Source: Chloroflexota bacterium
GTDB taxonomy: Bacteria > Chloroflexota > Dehalococcoidia > Lucifugimonadales > Lucifugimonadaceae
Length of the DNA: 6,833 nt
Assembly (NCBI GenBank): GCA_016189845.1
Contig: JACPRT010000213.1
Span: forward strand, 1-6,833
Direction: 5' to 3'
Shown here: piece after piece, positions 1 through 5,495 of the stretch
How the letters are laid out: every line of letters begins with the position of its first letter
Numbering within the stretch: position 1 is the first letter of the stretch
Notes under the pieces: model-generated
Told to the model about the DNA's origin: nothing
Seen by the model: only the letters and a program-made list of their open reading frames with translations
Databases searched by the model: none
Position numbers and translations under genes: made by a program

Positions 1-204
1 ACGGTCGACCCGGGCGCCGCAGACCGGGAAGCGGTCAGGGGTGAAGCCGCGCCCGGGCGCCCGACCGCCCGGCGGACCGGCGGACGTGGCCGCGCCCGCA
101 GCGTCATAGACACCGAATTTCTGCGCCAGGAGCTGCTGAAGTTCGTCGCGGTGACGCTTGTGCTCATTGCGGTCGTAGTCGTCGCCGCGATCTTCTACAA
201 GTAG
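1..204 (+). CDS. 3' end of an unrecognised gene for a C-terminally membrane-anchored protein
   Basis: An open frame enters from the left edge and ends at TAG 202-204, leaving 67 visible codons. No start codon precedes the conserved-looking part, so the gene begins outside the window. Third codon positions are almost all G or C, which supports real coding. The visible protein has an Arg/Gly/Ala/Pro-rich, probably disordered stretch (residues 5-33), a short amphipathic segment (about 36-47), and one hydrophobic segment of about 19 residues (48-66, rich in Val, Ala, Leu and Ile), ending FYK. Arginines before the hydrophobic segment suggest a cytoplasmic body held by a C-terminal membrane anchor (inference). 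I do not recognise the family. It lies 83 bases upstream of uvrC on the same strand. Confidence 0.55.
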   Translation, partial: TVDPGAADREAVRGEAAPGRPTARRTGGRGRARSVIDTEFLRQELLKFVAVTLVLIAVVVVAAIFYK

Positions 205-275
205 GCGCGGTCAACAGCCGGCGGCCTCGCCACCCTGCCCTAAAAAAAGCGGGAGTCTCGGTTGCCGCCGTCGAA

Positions 276-281
276 TAGACT
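276..281 (+). promoter_or_regulatory. putative -10 box (TAGACT) of a leaderless uvrC promoter
   Basis: TAGACT fits the TANNNT -10 pattern and ends six bases before the GTG start of uvrC, so transcription would begin at or next to the start codon. No Shine-Dalgarno-like purine run lies in the 15 bases before GTG, as expected of a leaderless message. I could not find a convincing -35 hexamer at the usual distance. Confidence 0.4.
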
Positions 282-287
282 GAAACC

Positions 288-2192
288 GTGACCACGACCG
301 CTTCCCCAAGAGAACAGCTCGTCGAGCGGCTGGCATCCGTGCCGGTCCGCTGCGGCGTTTACCTGATGCGCGATGCCGGCAAGAACCTCCTGTACGTCGG
401 CAAAGCATCGTCGCTTCGCGACCGCATGCGATCGTATTTCGGTACGCCGGCCGGCCTCGCGCCAAAAATCCGTGAGCTCGTCGCCCGCATCGCGGACTAC
501 GAGTACATCGTGACGGAGTCGGAGCAGGAGGCGTTGCTGCTCGAGAACAACCTGATCAAGCAGCACCAGCCCTACTACAACTCCAGGCTCCGTGACGACA
601 AAACGTACCCGTACATCAAGATCGACCTGAAGGAGGAATTCCCGCAGGTCTATATCACCCGCCGGGCCGCCAACGACGGCGCGAAGTACTTTGGGCCTTT
701 CGCGAGCGCGGGCAGCGTCCGAAAGACCCTCGATCTCATCAAGCGGCTGTTCCCCTACCGGTCATGCACGAAGGCGATCACCGGCACCGACGACCGGCCC
801 TGTCTCGACTTCCACATCAGGCGATGTGTGGGCCCCTGCATCGGGGCGGTCGACCGCGCCGGGTACATGAACGTGATCGACGAGGTCGTGATGTTCCTGG
901 AAGGCCGGACCCGGGACGTGGTCGCGGGCCTGAAGCAGCAGATGAACGAGGCGTCCGAATCCCTGCAGTTTGAACGGGCAGCCGCGCTCCGGGACCGGCT
1001 GCGGGCGATCGAGCGCGTCTACGAGGGGCAGAAGGTCGTCTCGCTGAAGAACGAAAACATGGACGTCGTCGCGGTGGCCTACGGCCGCAACGAGGCCTGG
1101 GTCGAGATCTTCTTCATTCGACAGGGGAGCCTGATCGGGCGCGACAACTTCATCATGGACGGGACCCAGGACGAGCCAGAAGCCGCAATCCTGTCGCAGT
1201 TCATCAAGCAGTTCTACGACTCGGCGTCGTACGTGCCGCCGCGCATCCTGGTCCCTGTGGAGGTCGACGACCACGAGGTGATCGCAGAGTGGCTCACCCG
1301 CAGGCGTGGCAGCGGCGTCCAGCTGCTCGTCCCCGAACGCGGCGAGAAGCGCCGGTTGCTGGAAATGGTCAAGGAGAACGCCCGGCACGGGCTCGAAAAC
1401 CTGAAGGCCAAGTGGGCCGCCAACGACGACCTGATGCAGCAGGCCATGCAGGAACTGGGAGAAGCGCTGAATCTCCCCCGGCTGCCGCGCCGGATGGAGT
1501 GCTACGACATCTCACACATCCAGGGCACGAGCACCGTGGCCAGCATGGTCGTGTTCGAGGACGGCAAGCCGAAGAAAGCGCATTATCGCCGCTTCAAGAT
1601 CAAGACCGTCGAGGGTAATGACGATTTCGCAAGCATGCGCGAGGTGCTGAGCAGGCGGTTTCGGCGCCTGCGGCAGGACGAGGCTGCTCGAGAATCACAT
1701 CCGGGGGCGGAGGGCTCGAACGGCGCCGAAGGTGGCAAGGCGGCCGACGCCGACGACGGATTCAAGTGGGTCCCCGACCTCGTGCTGATCGACGGCGGCA
1801 AGGGGCAGCTCGGCGCCGCGGTTCAGGTGTTCCTCGAACTGGGCGTGAAAGACGTACCGCTCGCGAGCCTTGCAAAGCAGCAGGAGGAGATCTTCGTCCC
1901 GCAGACGCCGGAGCCGATACTCCTGCCCCGGAGCGCGCCGGCCCTCTTCCTGGTCCAGCGGATCCGCGATGAGGCGCACCGCTTTGCAGTGACGTTCCAC
2001 CGCGACGTGCGCAAGAAGGCGTCGATCAAGTCGGCGCTCGACCTCGTCCCGGGCGTAGGGCCGAAGCGCAAGCGACAGCTGCTGCGTCAGTTCGGCTCGG
2101 TGAAGGCGATCCGGGAGGCTACTGTCGAGGAGCTGGCTTCCGCGCCGGGGATGACTCGAAAGCTTGCCGACACCGTTAAGCAGTACGTCTGA
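288..2192 (+). CDS. uvrC: UvrABC excinuclease subunit C
   Basis: UvrC makes the 3' and 5' incisions flanking a DNA lesion held by UvrB in cytoplasmic nucleotide excision repair. The 634-residue product is full length. The GIY-YIG nuclease domain is at about 20-100 (GVY 23-25, YVG 36-38, Arg44, probable catalytic Glu86, Asn98). Four cysteines at 160, 172, 180 and 184 have the 12-8-4 spacing of the iron-sulfur cluster cysteines in E. coli UvrC. A UVR motif that contacts UvrB is at about 205-243. The RNase H-like 5' nuclease domain carries Asp407 (YDISH), Asp446, Asp502 (IDGGKGQ) and His564 (RDEAHRF). Tandem helix-hairpin-helix motifs fill 583-634. A low-complexity Glu/Gly/Ala insert (about 464-491) interrupts the RNase H-like domain and is probably a surface loop. 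GTG 288 is chosen because it places the GIY-YIG domain at the usual distance and follows a -10-like hexamer. The MDR-like gene follows after 40 bases and is probably co-transcribed. Confidence 0.97.
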   Translation: MTTTASPREQLVERLASVPVRCGVYLMRDAGKNLLYVGKASSLRDRMRSYFGTPAGLAPKIRELVARIADYEYIVTESEQEALLLENNLIKQHQPYYNSRLRDDKTYPYIKIDLKEEFPQVYITRRAANDGAKYFGPFASAGSVRKTLDLIKRLFPYRSCTKAITGTDDRPCLDFHIRRCVGPCIGAVDRAGYMNVIDEVVMFLEGRTRDVVAGLKQQMNEASESLQFERAAALRDRLRAIERVYEGQKVVSLKNENMDVVAVAYGRNEAWVEIFFIRQGSLIGRDNFIMDGTQDEPEAAILSQFIKQFYDSASYVPPRILVPVEVDDHEVIAEWLTRRRGSGVQLLVPERGEKRRLLEMVKENARHGLENLKAKWAANDDLMQQAMQELGEALNLPRLPRRMECYDISHIQGTSTVASMVVFEDGKPKKAHYRRFKIKTVEGNDDFASMREVLSRRFRRLRQDEAARESHPGAEGSNGAEGGKAADADDGFKWVPDLVLIDGGKGQLGAAVQVFLELGVKDVPLASLAKQQEEIFVPQTPEPILLPRSAPALFLVQRIRDEAHRFAVTFHRDVRKKASIKSALDLVPGVGPKRKRQLLRQFGSVKAIREATVEELASAPGMTRKLADTVKQYV

Positions 2193-2220
2193 CGTCCAGC
2201 AGTGCGTTTCTAATAGGGGC

Positions 2221-2226
2221 GAGGGG
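2221..2226 (+). promoter_or_regulatory. Shine-Dalgarno sequence deciding the MDR start
   Basis: GAGGGG sits six bases before GTG 2233. It supports that start over an in-frame TTG at 2164 that would overlap the end of uvrC and add a tail with no family resemblance. Confidence 0.6.
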
Positions 2227-2232
2227 CTGATC

Positions 2233-3273
2233 GTGCGTGCCGTGAGGTTCGACGGCCCACGCTGCCTTCGTATCGACGAGATCGCGAGGCCAGCGGTGGC
2301 CGGGCCGGGCGACGCGGTGATTCGGGTTTCCACGGCGGCGATCGGCCCACTGGACCTGGAACGCTACGGCGGTCCGGACCCGTGGGGCTCGGTGACGCCC
2401 GGTGGCGCCTGCGCAGGGGTCGTGGAGGAGATCGGGCGCGACGTGCGGCGGTGGCGACTGGGCGATGTCGTGCTGGTACCGTCGGCGGTTCAGCCGACCG
2501 GCCCGGCGGGACCGGACCAGCCCGGCCAGAAAGCGGCGCAGCCTGTGCTGGGGCGTGACATCGCCGGGAGCCACGCCGGTTGGATCCACGTGCCCGCGGC
2601 CGACCTCAACCTGGTGTCGGTCCCCGACCCCTTGAACCTCGAGGCGCAGGCCGTCGTCGCGGCCGGCACATACGCGAGCGGTGACCTCGCAGCAGGGCTC
2701 CTCGCACCTTTGTCCCCTGCGACCATCGCCGTGGTCGGTTGCGATCCGTCCGCTCTGGCGTTCATTTCAGCGTGGTTCTCGAGAAAACCCGCCGGCGGGC
2801 GGGTCGTAGCCGCCGATTCATCGCCCGGCCGGGTCCTATTCGCGCGCCGTTTGGGCGCCGTCGGGGTCGTCGACCGCGGCGCCGGATCCGCGAGAGATGC
2901 GATTTTTCGCGCGGGCGAGTGCGATCGATTCGATGCGGTCGTGGTCGGGACCAGGATCGAGGGGGCGGCACTCGACCTCGCGGTCGATCTGGCGAACCAG
3001 AAAGGGCCGATCGTGAGTCTTGACCCGCCGGGGGCCGGTTGGTCGACGCCGGACCAAGCGCAAGTCACGGAAGGCCCGCGAGGACGGCGGATCATTTCGG
3101 CGGGTTATCCGTCCATTTCCCGGTTGGATGCCATGATCACGGCCATCCGGAAGGGTGCACTCGATCTCCTGCCCCTTGTGTCGCACACCTTTCCACTCGC
3201 GGAAGCGGCTTCCGCGTTCGAATCAGCATTTAAGCGGGAGCGCGGCGTTCTGAAGGTGCTTCTGAAACCCTAG
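2233..3273 (+). CDS. Medium-chain dehydrogenase/reductase-like protein lacking zinc ligands (possible pseudoenzyme)
   Basis: The 346-residue product has the zinc-alcohol/threonine dehydrogenase architecture: a GroES-like N-terminal domain (1-135), a Rossmann domain (about 160-290) and the family's C-terminal block (315-346, PLAEAASAFE...GVLKVLLKP). Typical landmarks remain, such as GVVEEIG (62-68), GDVVLVP (77-83) and the acidic residue Asp195 ending the second Rossmann strand. Key residues are missing. The catalytic-zinc cysteine position is Gly38, with Glu43 in place of the nearby His. The usual GHE reads GGA (57-59). The four-cysteine structural-zinc lobe is replaced by a Pro/Gly-rich cysteine-free loop (84-105). 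The GxGxxG motif reads GCDPSA (169-174). The family call is firm, but enzymatic activity and substrate are doubtful. It could be a zinc-free reductase or a non-catalytic nucleotide-binding protein. The frame is open and uninterrupted, so it is not an obvious pseudogene. It probably shares a transcript with uvrC. Confidence 0.8.
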   Translation: MRAVRFDGPRCLRIDEIARPAVAGPGDAVIRVSTAAIGPLDLERYGGPDPWGSVTPGGACAGVVEEIGRDVRRWRLGDVVLVPSAVQPTGPAGPDQPGQKAAQPVLGRDIAGSHAGWIHVPAADLNLVSVPDPLNLEAQAVVAAGTYASGDLAAGLLAPLSPATIAVVGCDPSALAFISAWFSRKPAGGRVVAADSSPGRVLFARRLGAVGVVDRGAGSARDAIFRAGECDRFDAVVVGTRIEGAALDLAVDLANQKGPIVSLDPPGAGWSTPDQAQVTEGPRGRRIISAGYPSISRLDAMITAIRKGALDLLPLVSHTFPLAEAASAFESAFKRERGVLKVLLKP

Positions 3274-3905
3274 CCGGACACCGGGCCCTGCATCTCGGCG
3301 GCGCGTCGCCGCAGCAGATCGGCCGCCAGTTCGAGGTTTCCCGGGGTTTCCGGGAGCGACAGCCGGCCGCCCGAAAACGAGAGCTCGATTCCGGCGGATT
3401 GCGTCGGAGCCGGCAGCGTCGGCGGCGAAGGGCGCAGGCCGCCCCGGCCGCCATTGGCCGGAAATGCGTCGGCCAGGAGTCGTTGGACCTGTGGCAGCGC
3501 CGAATGGATCCGGCCCGCGTCGGCGCCGGTGATCTCGGCAAGCATCAGCGCGAGGTCCGTCCGGCGGGGCGCGGAATCCGGCGACCTGCCGGTTATCTCC
3601 TTCAGCAGGGGCATCGCTCGCGCCGCCTCGATCATCGCCGCATCGAGTTCCTCGCCTGGTTTCGCCCTGGCAAGGCGCATGCCTCCGGAGGTGAGCCGGA
3701 TCGTTCCCCGGCCTTCGGCGAGCCCCCACAGCCGGAGCGATGCGATCACCGCCGCGAACCACCCCCCGCGGCTATTCAAGCCCGTCACCCCGGCAAACGA
3801 TTCCCTTGAGAACGACGGTCCGTACGCCCGGTGCGCCTTTTGCACCGCCGCTGCGGCATCAGCCAGGGACAGGTCGGGGACTGCGTACCCCCCGATGCGA
3901 ATCAC
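3270..3905 (-). CDS. Putative winged-helix DNA-binding protein, function unknown
   Basis: The predicted 211-residue protein has a central block that reads like a winged helix-turn-helix (about residues 29-80). Helices are rich in SFSRESFAGVTGL and FAAVIASLRLWGLAE, followed by a GRGTIRLT wing strand and an LTSGGMRLA turn. A helical section (about 80-105, MPLLKEITGR) and a second helical section (about 115-148) follow. A Pro/Ala linker leads to a C-terminal beta-hairpin plus helix (about 170-205). The pattern of 'phenotype-free' winged helix followed by a PLLKEI helix resembles conserved hypothetical families such as DUF5343, but I cannot assign one. GTG 3905 is chosen because GGAGGG lies nine bases upstream. 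In-frame ATGs at 3926 and 3941 have no ribosome site. The stop overlaps that of the MDR-like gene. The gene is divergent from the dehydratase pair, so it could regulate them (inference), though DNA binding is not proven. Confidence 0.65.
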   Translation of the reverse strand: MIRIGGYAVPDLSLADAAAAVQKAHRAYGPSFSRESFAGVTGLNSRGGWFAAVIASLRLWGLAEGRGTIRLTSGGMRLARAKPGEELDAAMIEAARAMPLLKEITGRSPDSAPRRTDLALMLAEITGADAGRIHSALPQVQRLLADAFPANGGRGGLRPSPPTLPAPTQSAGIELSFSGGRLSLPETPGNLELAADLLRRRAAEMQGPVSG

Positions 3906-3914
3906 GTTTCGGAT

Positions 3915-3920
3915 CCCTCC
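3915..3920 (-). promoter_or_regulatory. Shine-Dalgarno sequence deciding the winged-helix gene start
   Basis: On the minus strand GGAGGG is followed by a nine-base spacer and GTG 3905. It lies inside the reading frame of the upstream ATG candidates, so it favours the shorter protein that begins with the IRIGGY residues. Confidence 0.6.
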
Positions 3921-3980
3921 AGACATGCCGCGAATAGCCATCAGGCCCGTGCCAGTCGTTTTCGCCGGAGAGTTGCCGAC

Positions 3981-4028
3981 GTTACGCCGTCGATGCGCCG
4001 GATGCAAGGCGCATCGACGGCAACTTTT
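3981..4028 (+). terminator. Strong hairpin followed by TTTT; terminator-like
   Basis: The left arm (3981-3999) and right arm (4008-4024) pair over 17 base pairs with one two-base bulge (AC at 3984-3985) around the 8-base loop GGATGCAA. The inner 14 base pairs, including GTCGATGCGCC against GGCGCATCGAC, are perfect. TTTT (4025-4028) follows directly on the plus strand; the other side has no T-run next to the stem. It could stop plus-strand read-through from the uvrC/MDR unit that runs antisense through the winged-helix gene. The short U-run makes termination uncertain. An alternative 7-bp pairing (3972-3978 with 4018-4024) competes with the outer stem. Confidence 0.5.
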
Positions 4029-4112
4029 GCCGGCACCTGTCTCGGCCCGGTCAGGGAGCCCAACCGCCGGCCGGGAGCGCCTCACGAACGGCTCCATCGT
4101 GAAGCGTGTGGA

Positions 4113-4120
4113 TGTATACA
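4113..4120. promoter_or_regulatory. Candidate operator, palindrome TGTATACA
   Basis: A perfect 8-bp palindrome lies about 105 bases upstream of the TATACT box. Its GTATAC core resembles operators of GntR/FadR-type regulators of acid-sugar catabolism, and the downstream genes encode acid-sugar-dehydratase-like enzymes. No GntR-type gene is in the window and short palindromes arise by chance, so this is suggestive only. Confidence 0.25.
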
Positions 4121-4148
4121 CGGTTCCGGATCGCGGATTTCGGAGCGT

Positions 4149-4167
4149 GTAGGCCTACCGGTACCGG
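4149..4167. repeat. Two overlapping 10-bp perfect palindromes
   Basis: GTAGGCCTAC (4149-4158) and CCGGTACCGG (4158-4167) share one base, and TACCGGTA (4156-4163) forms a third dyad across the junction. The cluster lies about 60 bases upstream of the TATACT box. It could be a tandem operator or a pair of alternative cruciform/hairpin elements; the sequence alone does not say. Confidence 0.4.
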
Positions 4168-4225
4168 ATAGAACCGCGGGCCTGGCAATGGCCTGCGCAC
4201 CGGGTCCCGAAGGGCGGACGGCGGC

Positions 4226-4231
4226 TATACT
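4226..4231 (+). promoter_or_regulatory. -10 box (TATACT) of the dehydratase operon
   Basis: TATACT is one base from the TATAAT consensus and stands out in GC-rich surroundings. Transcription would begin around 4238-4240, next to overlapping ATG 4239 and GTG 4241 codons. The ATG frame is closed after three codons (M-C-Q-stop), whereas the GTG frame is the dehydratase. No good -35 hexamer is visible at 16-18 bp. Confidence 0.5.
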
Positions 4232-4240
4232 GCCGGCGAT

Positions 4241-4300
4241 GTGCCAGTGACCCCAACGCCAGTGACCCCATCGCCCGTGGACCCATCGACGGAGACCCCC
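4241..4300 (+). repeat. Imperfect 15-bp tandem repeat at the 5' end of the first dehydratase gene
   Basis: Units at 4241-4255, 4256-4270 and 4271-4285 share the pattern NNGCCAGTGACCCCA. The first two differ at two bases and the third is more diverged. A fourth, weakly related unit is at 4286-4300. The period is a multiple of three, so if translated it gives VPVTP-TPVTP-SPVDP-STETP. It lies wholly before the first residue shared with the downstream paralogue, so it is either an N-terminal Pro/Thr tail or an untranslated leader. Confidence 0.7.
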
Positions 4301-5443
4301 CGCTTGAAAATCACCGAGATCTGCACCTACCACGCACATGACGGATCGCGAAACAACGTCTTCCTGCAGGTGATGACCGACGAGGGGATTGTCGGAGTCG
4401 GCGAGCCCTATTCGATCGGCCCGGACGAGGGCATCCTCGGGACGATCGAGAACATGAAAGCCTGGTTCGTCGGCCAGGACCCGTCGAGGATCGAGTGGCT
4501 GATGCGGCGGGCGAAGAACACGATGCGTTTCCCGCTCGGGCAGGTCGCGTGGTCGGCCCTGTCCGGTATCGAACACGCGCTGTGGGACATCGCGGGGAAG
4601 GCCGCCGGCGTGCCGGTATACAGGCTGCTGGGCGGGGCCGCCCGCGAACGGGTCCGTGTGTATCACGGTATCCATGGCGAGACGCCCGCGTCATGTGGCG
4701 AGGACGCCCTCGCCCGGCAGGCGGAAGGCTACACAGCATTCAAGATGTCGCCCTACGGTCCGGGCTGGACGGAGAAGCCGTGGCGCTTCGTCGTCCGCCA
4801 CGCCGCAGAACGGGTCGAAGCCGTGCGCCGGGCGGTCGGCGACGGCTCCGAAATCGCGATCGACATCCATGCGACGTTACGTGAGCCGGGTAAGGCCCGT
4901 GAGATCATCGAAGCCATGGCCCCGTACCGCCTGCTCTTCGTAGAGGAACCAGTGAGGCCCGATGCGGTCGAGTCCACCGCCCGCCTGCGGCGAGAGACAC
5001 GCGTCCCCATAGCGACGGGCGAAAACCTTTACGGCATCGCCCGGTTTGCCGAGCTCCTCGACGCCGACGGCGCCGACATCATCCAACCCGACGTCCTTTG
5101 CTGCGGGGGCCTACTGGAGCTGAAGAAGATCTGCGCGATCGCGGAGGCGCACTACGTGACGGTGGCGCCCCACAACCCGCTCGGCCTGCTGTCGACGGCG
5201 CTGAGCGTCCACCTGGCAGCGACGGTCAACAACTTCCTCATTCTCGAATTCCACAGCGAGCACAAGCGCCCGAAGGCGCGGTTCGTCGACGAGCCGTGGG
5301 TGCCGCGAAATGGCTATTTCGACCTTCCGACGAAGCCAGGAATCGGCATGGAACTGAACCTCGACGCGATTAAGGCCAGTCCCACGAAGCACTGGAACCG
5401 GGGCTTCCCGCAGCACGCCGACGGCTCTCCTGCGTTCATCTAG
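4241..5443 (+). CDS. Enolase-superfamily dehydratase, mandelate racemase/galactonate dehydratase-like (paralogue A)
   Basis: Proteins of this family abstract a proton next to a carboxylate and usually dehydrate acid sugars in the cytoplasm, using a Mg2+ ion. The 400-residue product (numbered from GTG 4241) has the capping domain (about 22-145) and the TIM-barrel (about 146-375). Metal ligands are Asp208, Glu235 (VEEP) and Glu261 (TGEN). The general bases are His210 of the D-x-H motif and the Asp284/His311 dyad (QPD, APHNPLG). The second-strand motif is K168-x-Ser170 instead of K-x-K. That places it nearer the galactonate-dehydratase type, whose motif is K-x-N, than to racemases; substrate is unknown. 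The first 21 residues are a Pro/Thr repeat without homologous counterpart in paralogue B. An alternative start is TTG 4304, preceded by GGAGA and aligning exactly with Met1 of B. I keep GTG 4241 because it lies beside the TATACT box, but the start is unsettled. Paralogue B follows after 52 bases. Confidence 0.88.
   Translation: MPVTPTPVTPSPVDPSTETPRLKITEICTYHAHDGSRNNVFLQVMTDEGIVGVGEPYSIGPDEGILGTIENMKAWFVGQDPSRIEWLMRRAKNTMRFPLGQVAWSALSGIEHALWDIAGKAAGVPVYRLLGGAARERVRVYHGIHGETPASCGEDALARQAEGYTAFKMSPYGPGWTEKPWRFVVRHAAERVEAVRRAVGDGSEIAIDIHATLREPGKAREIIEAMAPYRLLFVEEPVRPDAVESTARLRRETRVPIATGENLYGIARFAELLDADGADIIQPDVLCCGGLLELKKICAIAEAHYVTVAPHNPLGLLSTALSVHLAATVNNFLILEFHSEHKRPKARFVDEPWVPRNGYFDLPTKPGIGMELNLDAIKASPTKHWNRGFPQHADGSPAFI
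4291..4295 (+). promoter_or_regulatory. Possible Shine-Dalgarno for an internal TTG start of paralogue A
   Basis: GGAGA lies eight bases before TTG 4304. Starting there would give a protein beginning LKITEI (Met-initiated), lining up with MKITKI of paralogue B, and would turn the 15-bp repeats into a 5' leader of roughly 65 bases. Confidence 0.35.
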
Positions 5444-5484
5444 AGAAAACGCCAACCGACGTCATCCGACGAGAGGCAACGGCT

Positions 5485-5489
5485 GAGGA
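5485..5489 (+). promoter_or_regulatory. Shine-Dalgarno of paralogue B
   Basis: GAGGA lies six bases before ATG 5496. No separate -10 box is evident in the 52-base gap after paralogue A, which fits translation from a shared transcript. Confidence 0.55.
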
Positions 5490-5495
5490 TACCCA

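Larger units (their letters stand above)
3906..4240. other. Divergent intergenic control region
   Basis: This stretch separates the minus-strand winged-helix gene from the plus-strand dehydratase pair. Open frames cross it on both strands, but their translations are arginine/proline-rich and resemble no protein I know, and none has a ribosome site. It contains a long imperfect hairpin followed by TTTT (3981-4028), an 8-bp palindrome TGTATACA (4113-4120), overlapping 10-bp palindromes (4149-4167), a distant inverted pair CGGTTC/GAACCG (4121-4126 and 4171-4176), and a TATACT -10 box (4226-4231). The density of dyad symmetry suggests a regulatory region. Confidence 0.6.

Noticed and set aside
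241..260. A-run at 242-248 as a minus-strand intrinsic terminator
   Set aside because: On the minus strand this is a run of seven T, but I find no stable stem directly before it and no minus-strand gene that would end there.
1680..1760. Low-complexity stretch in uvrC as a possible intein or inserted domain
   Set aside because: It is only about 28 residues, lacks any intein or domain signature, and sits where UvrC proteins vary in loop length.
2164..2232. TTG 2164 as the start of the MDR-like gene, overlapping uvrC
   Set aside because: The added 23 residues have no counterpart in MDR proteins, and GTG 2233 has a clear GAGGGG and yields the normal N-terminal strand.
3906..4121. N-terminal extension of the winged-helix gene to an ATG at 4121
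   Set aside because: The extra residues are basic, low-complexity sequence crossing the hairpin at 3981-4024, and no ribosome site precedes that ATG; GTG 3905 has GGAGGG at good spacing.
3454..4152. A 232-codon plus-strand open frame antisense to the winged-helix gene and across the intergenic region
   Set aside because: Its translation is rich in Arg, Ser, Pro and Ala with no recognisable motif and no ribosome site, whereas the minus strand reads as a foldable protein with a strong Shine-Dalgarno. Long shadow frames are usual in GC-rich DNA.
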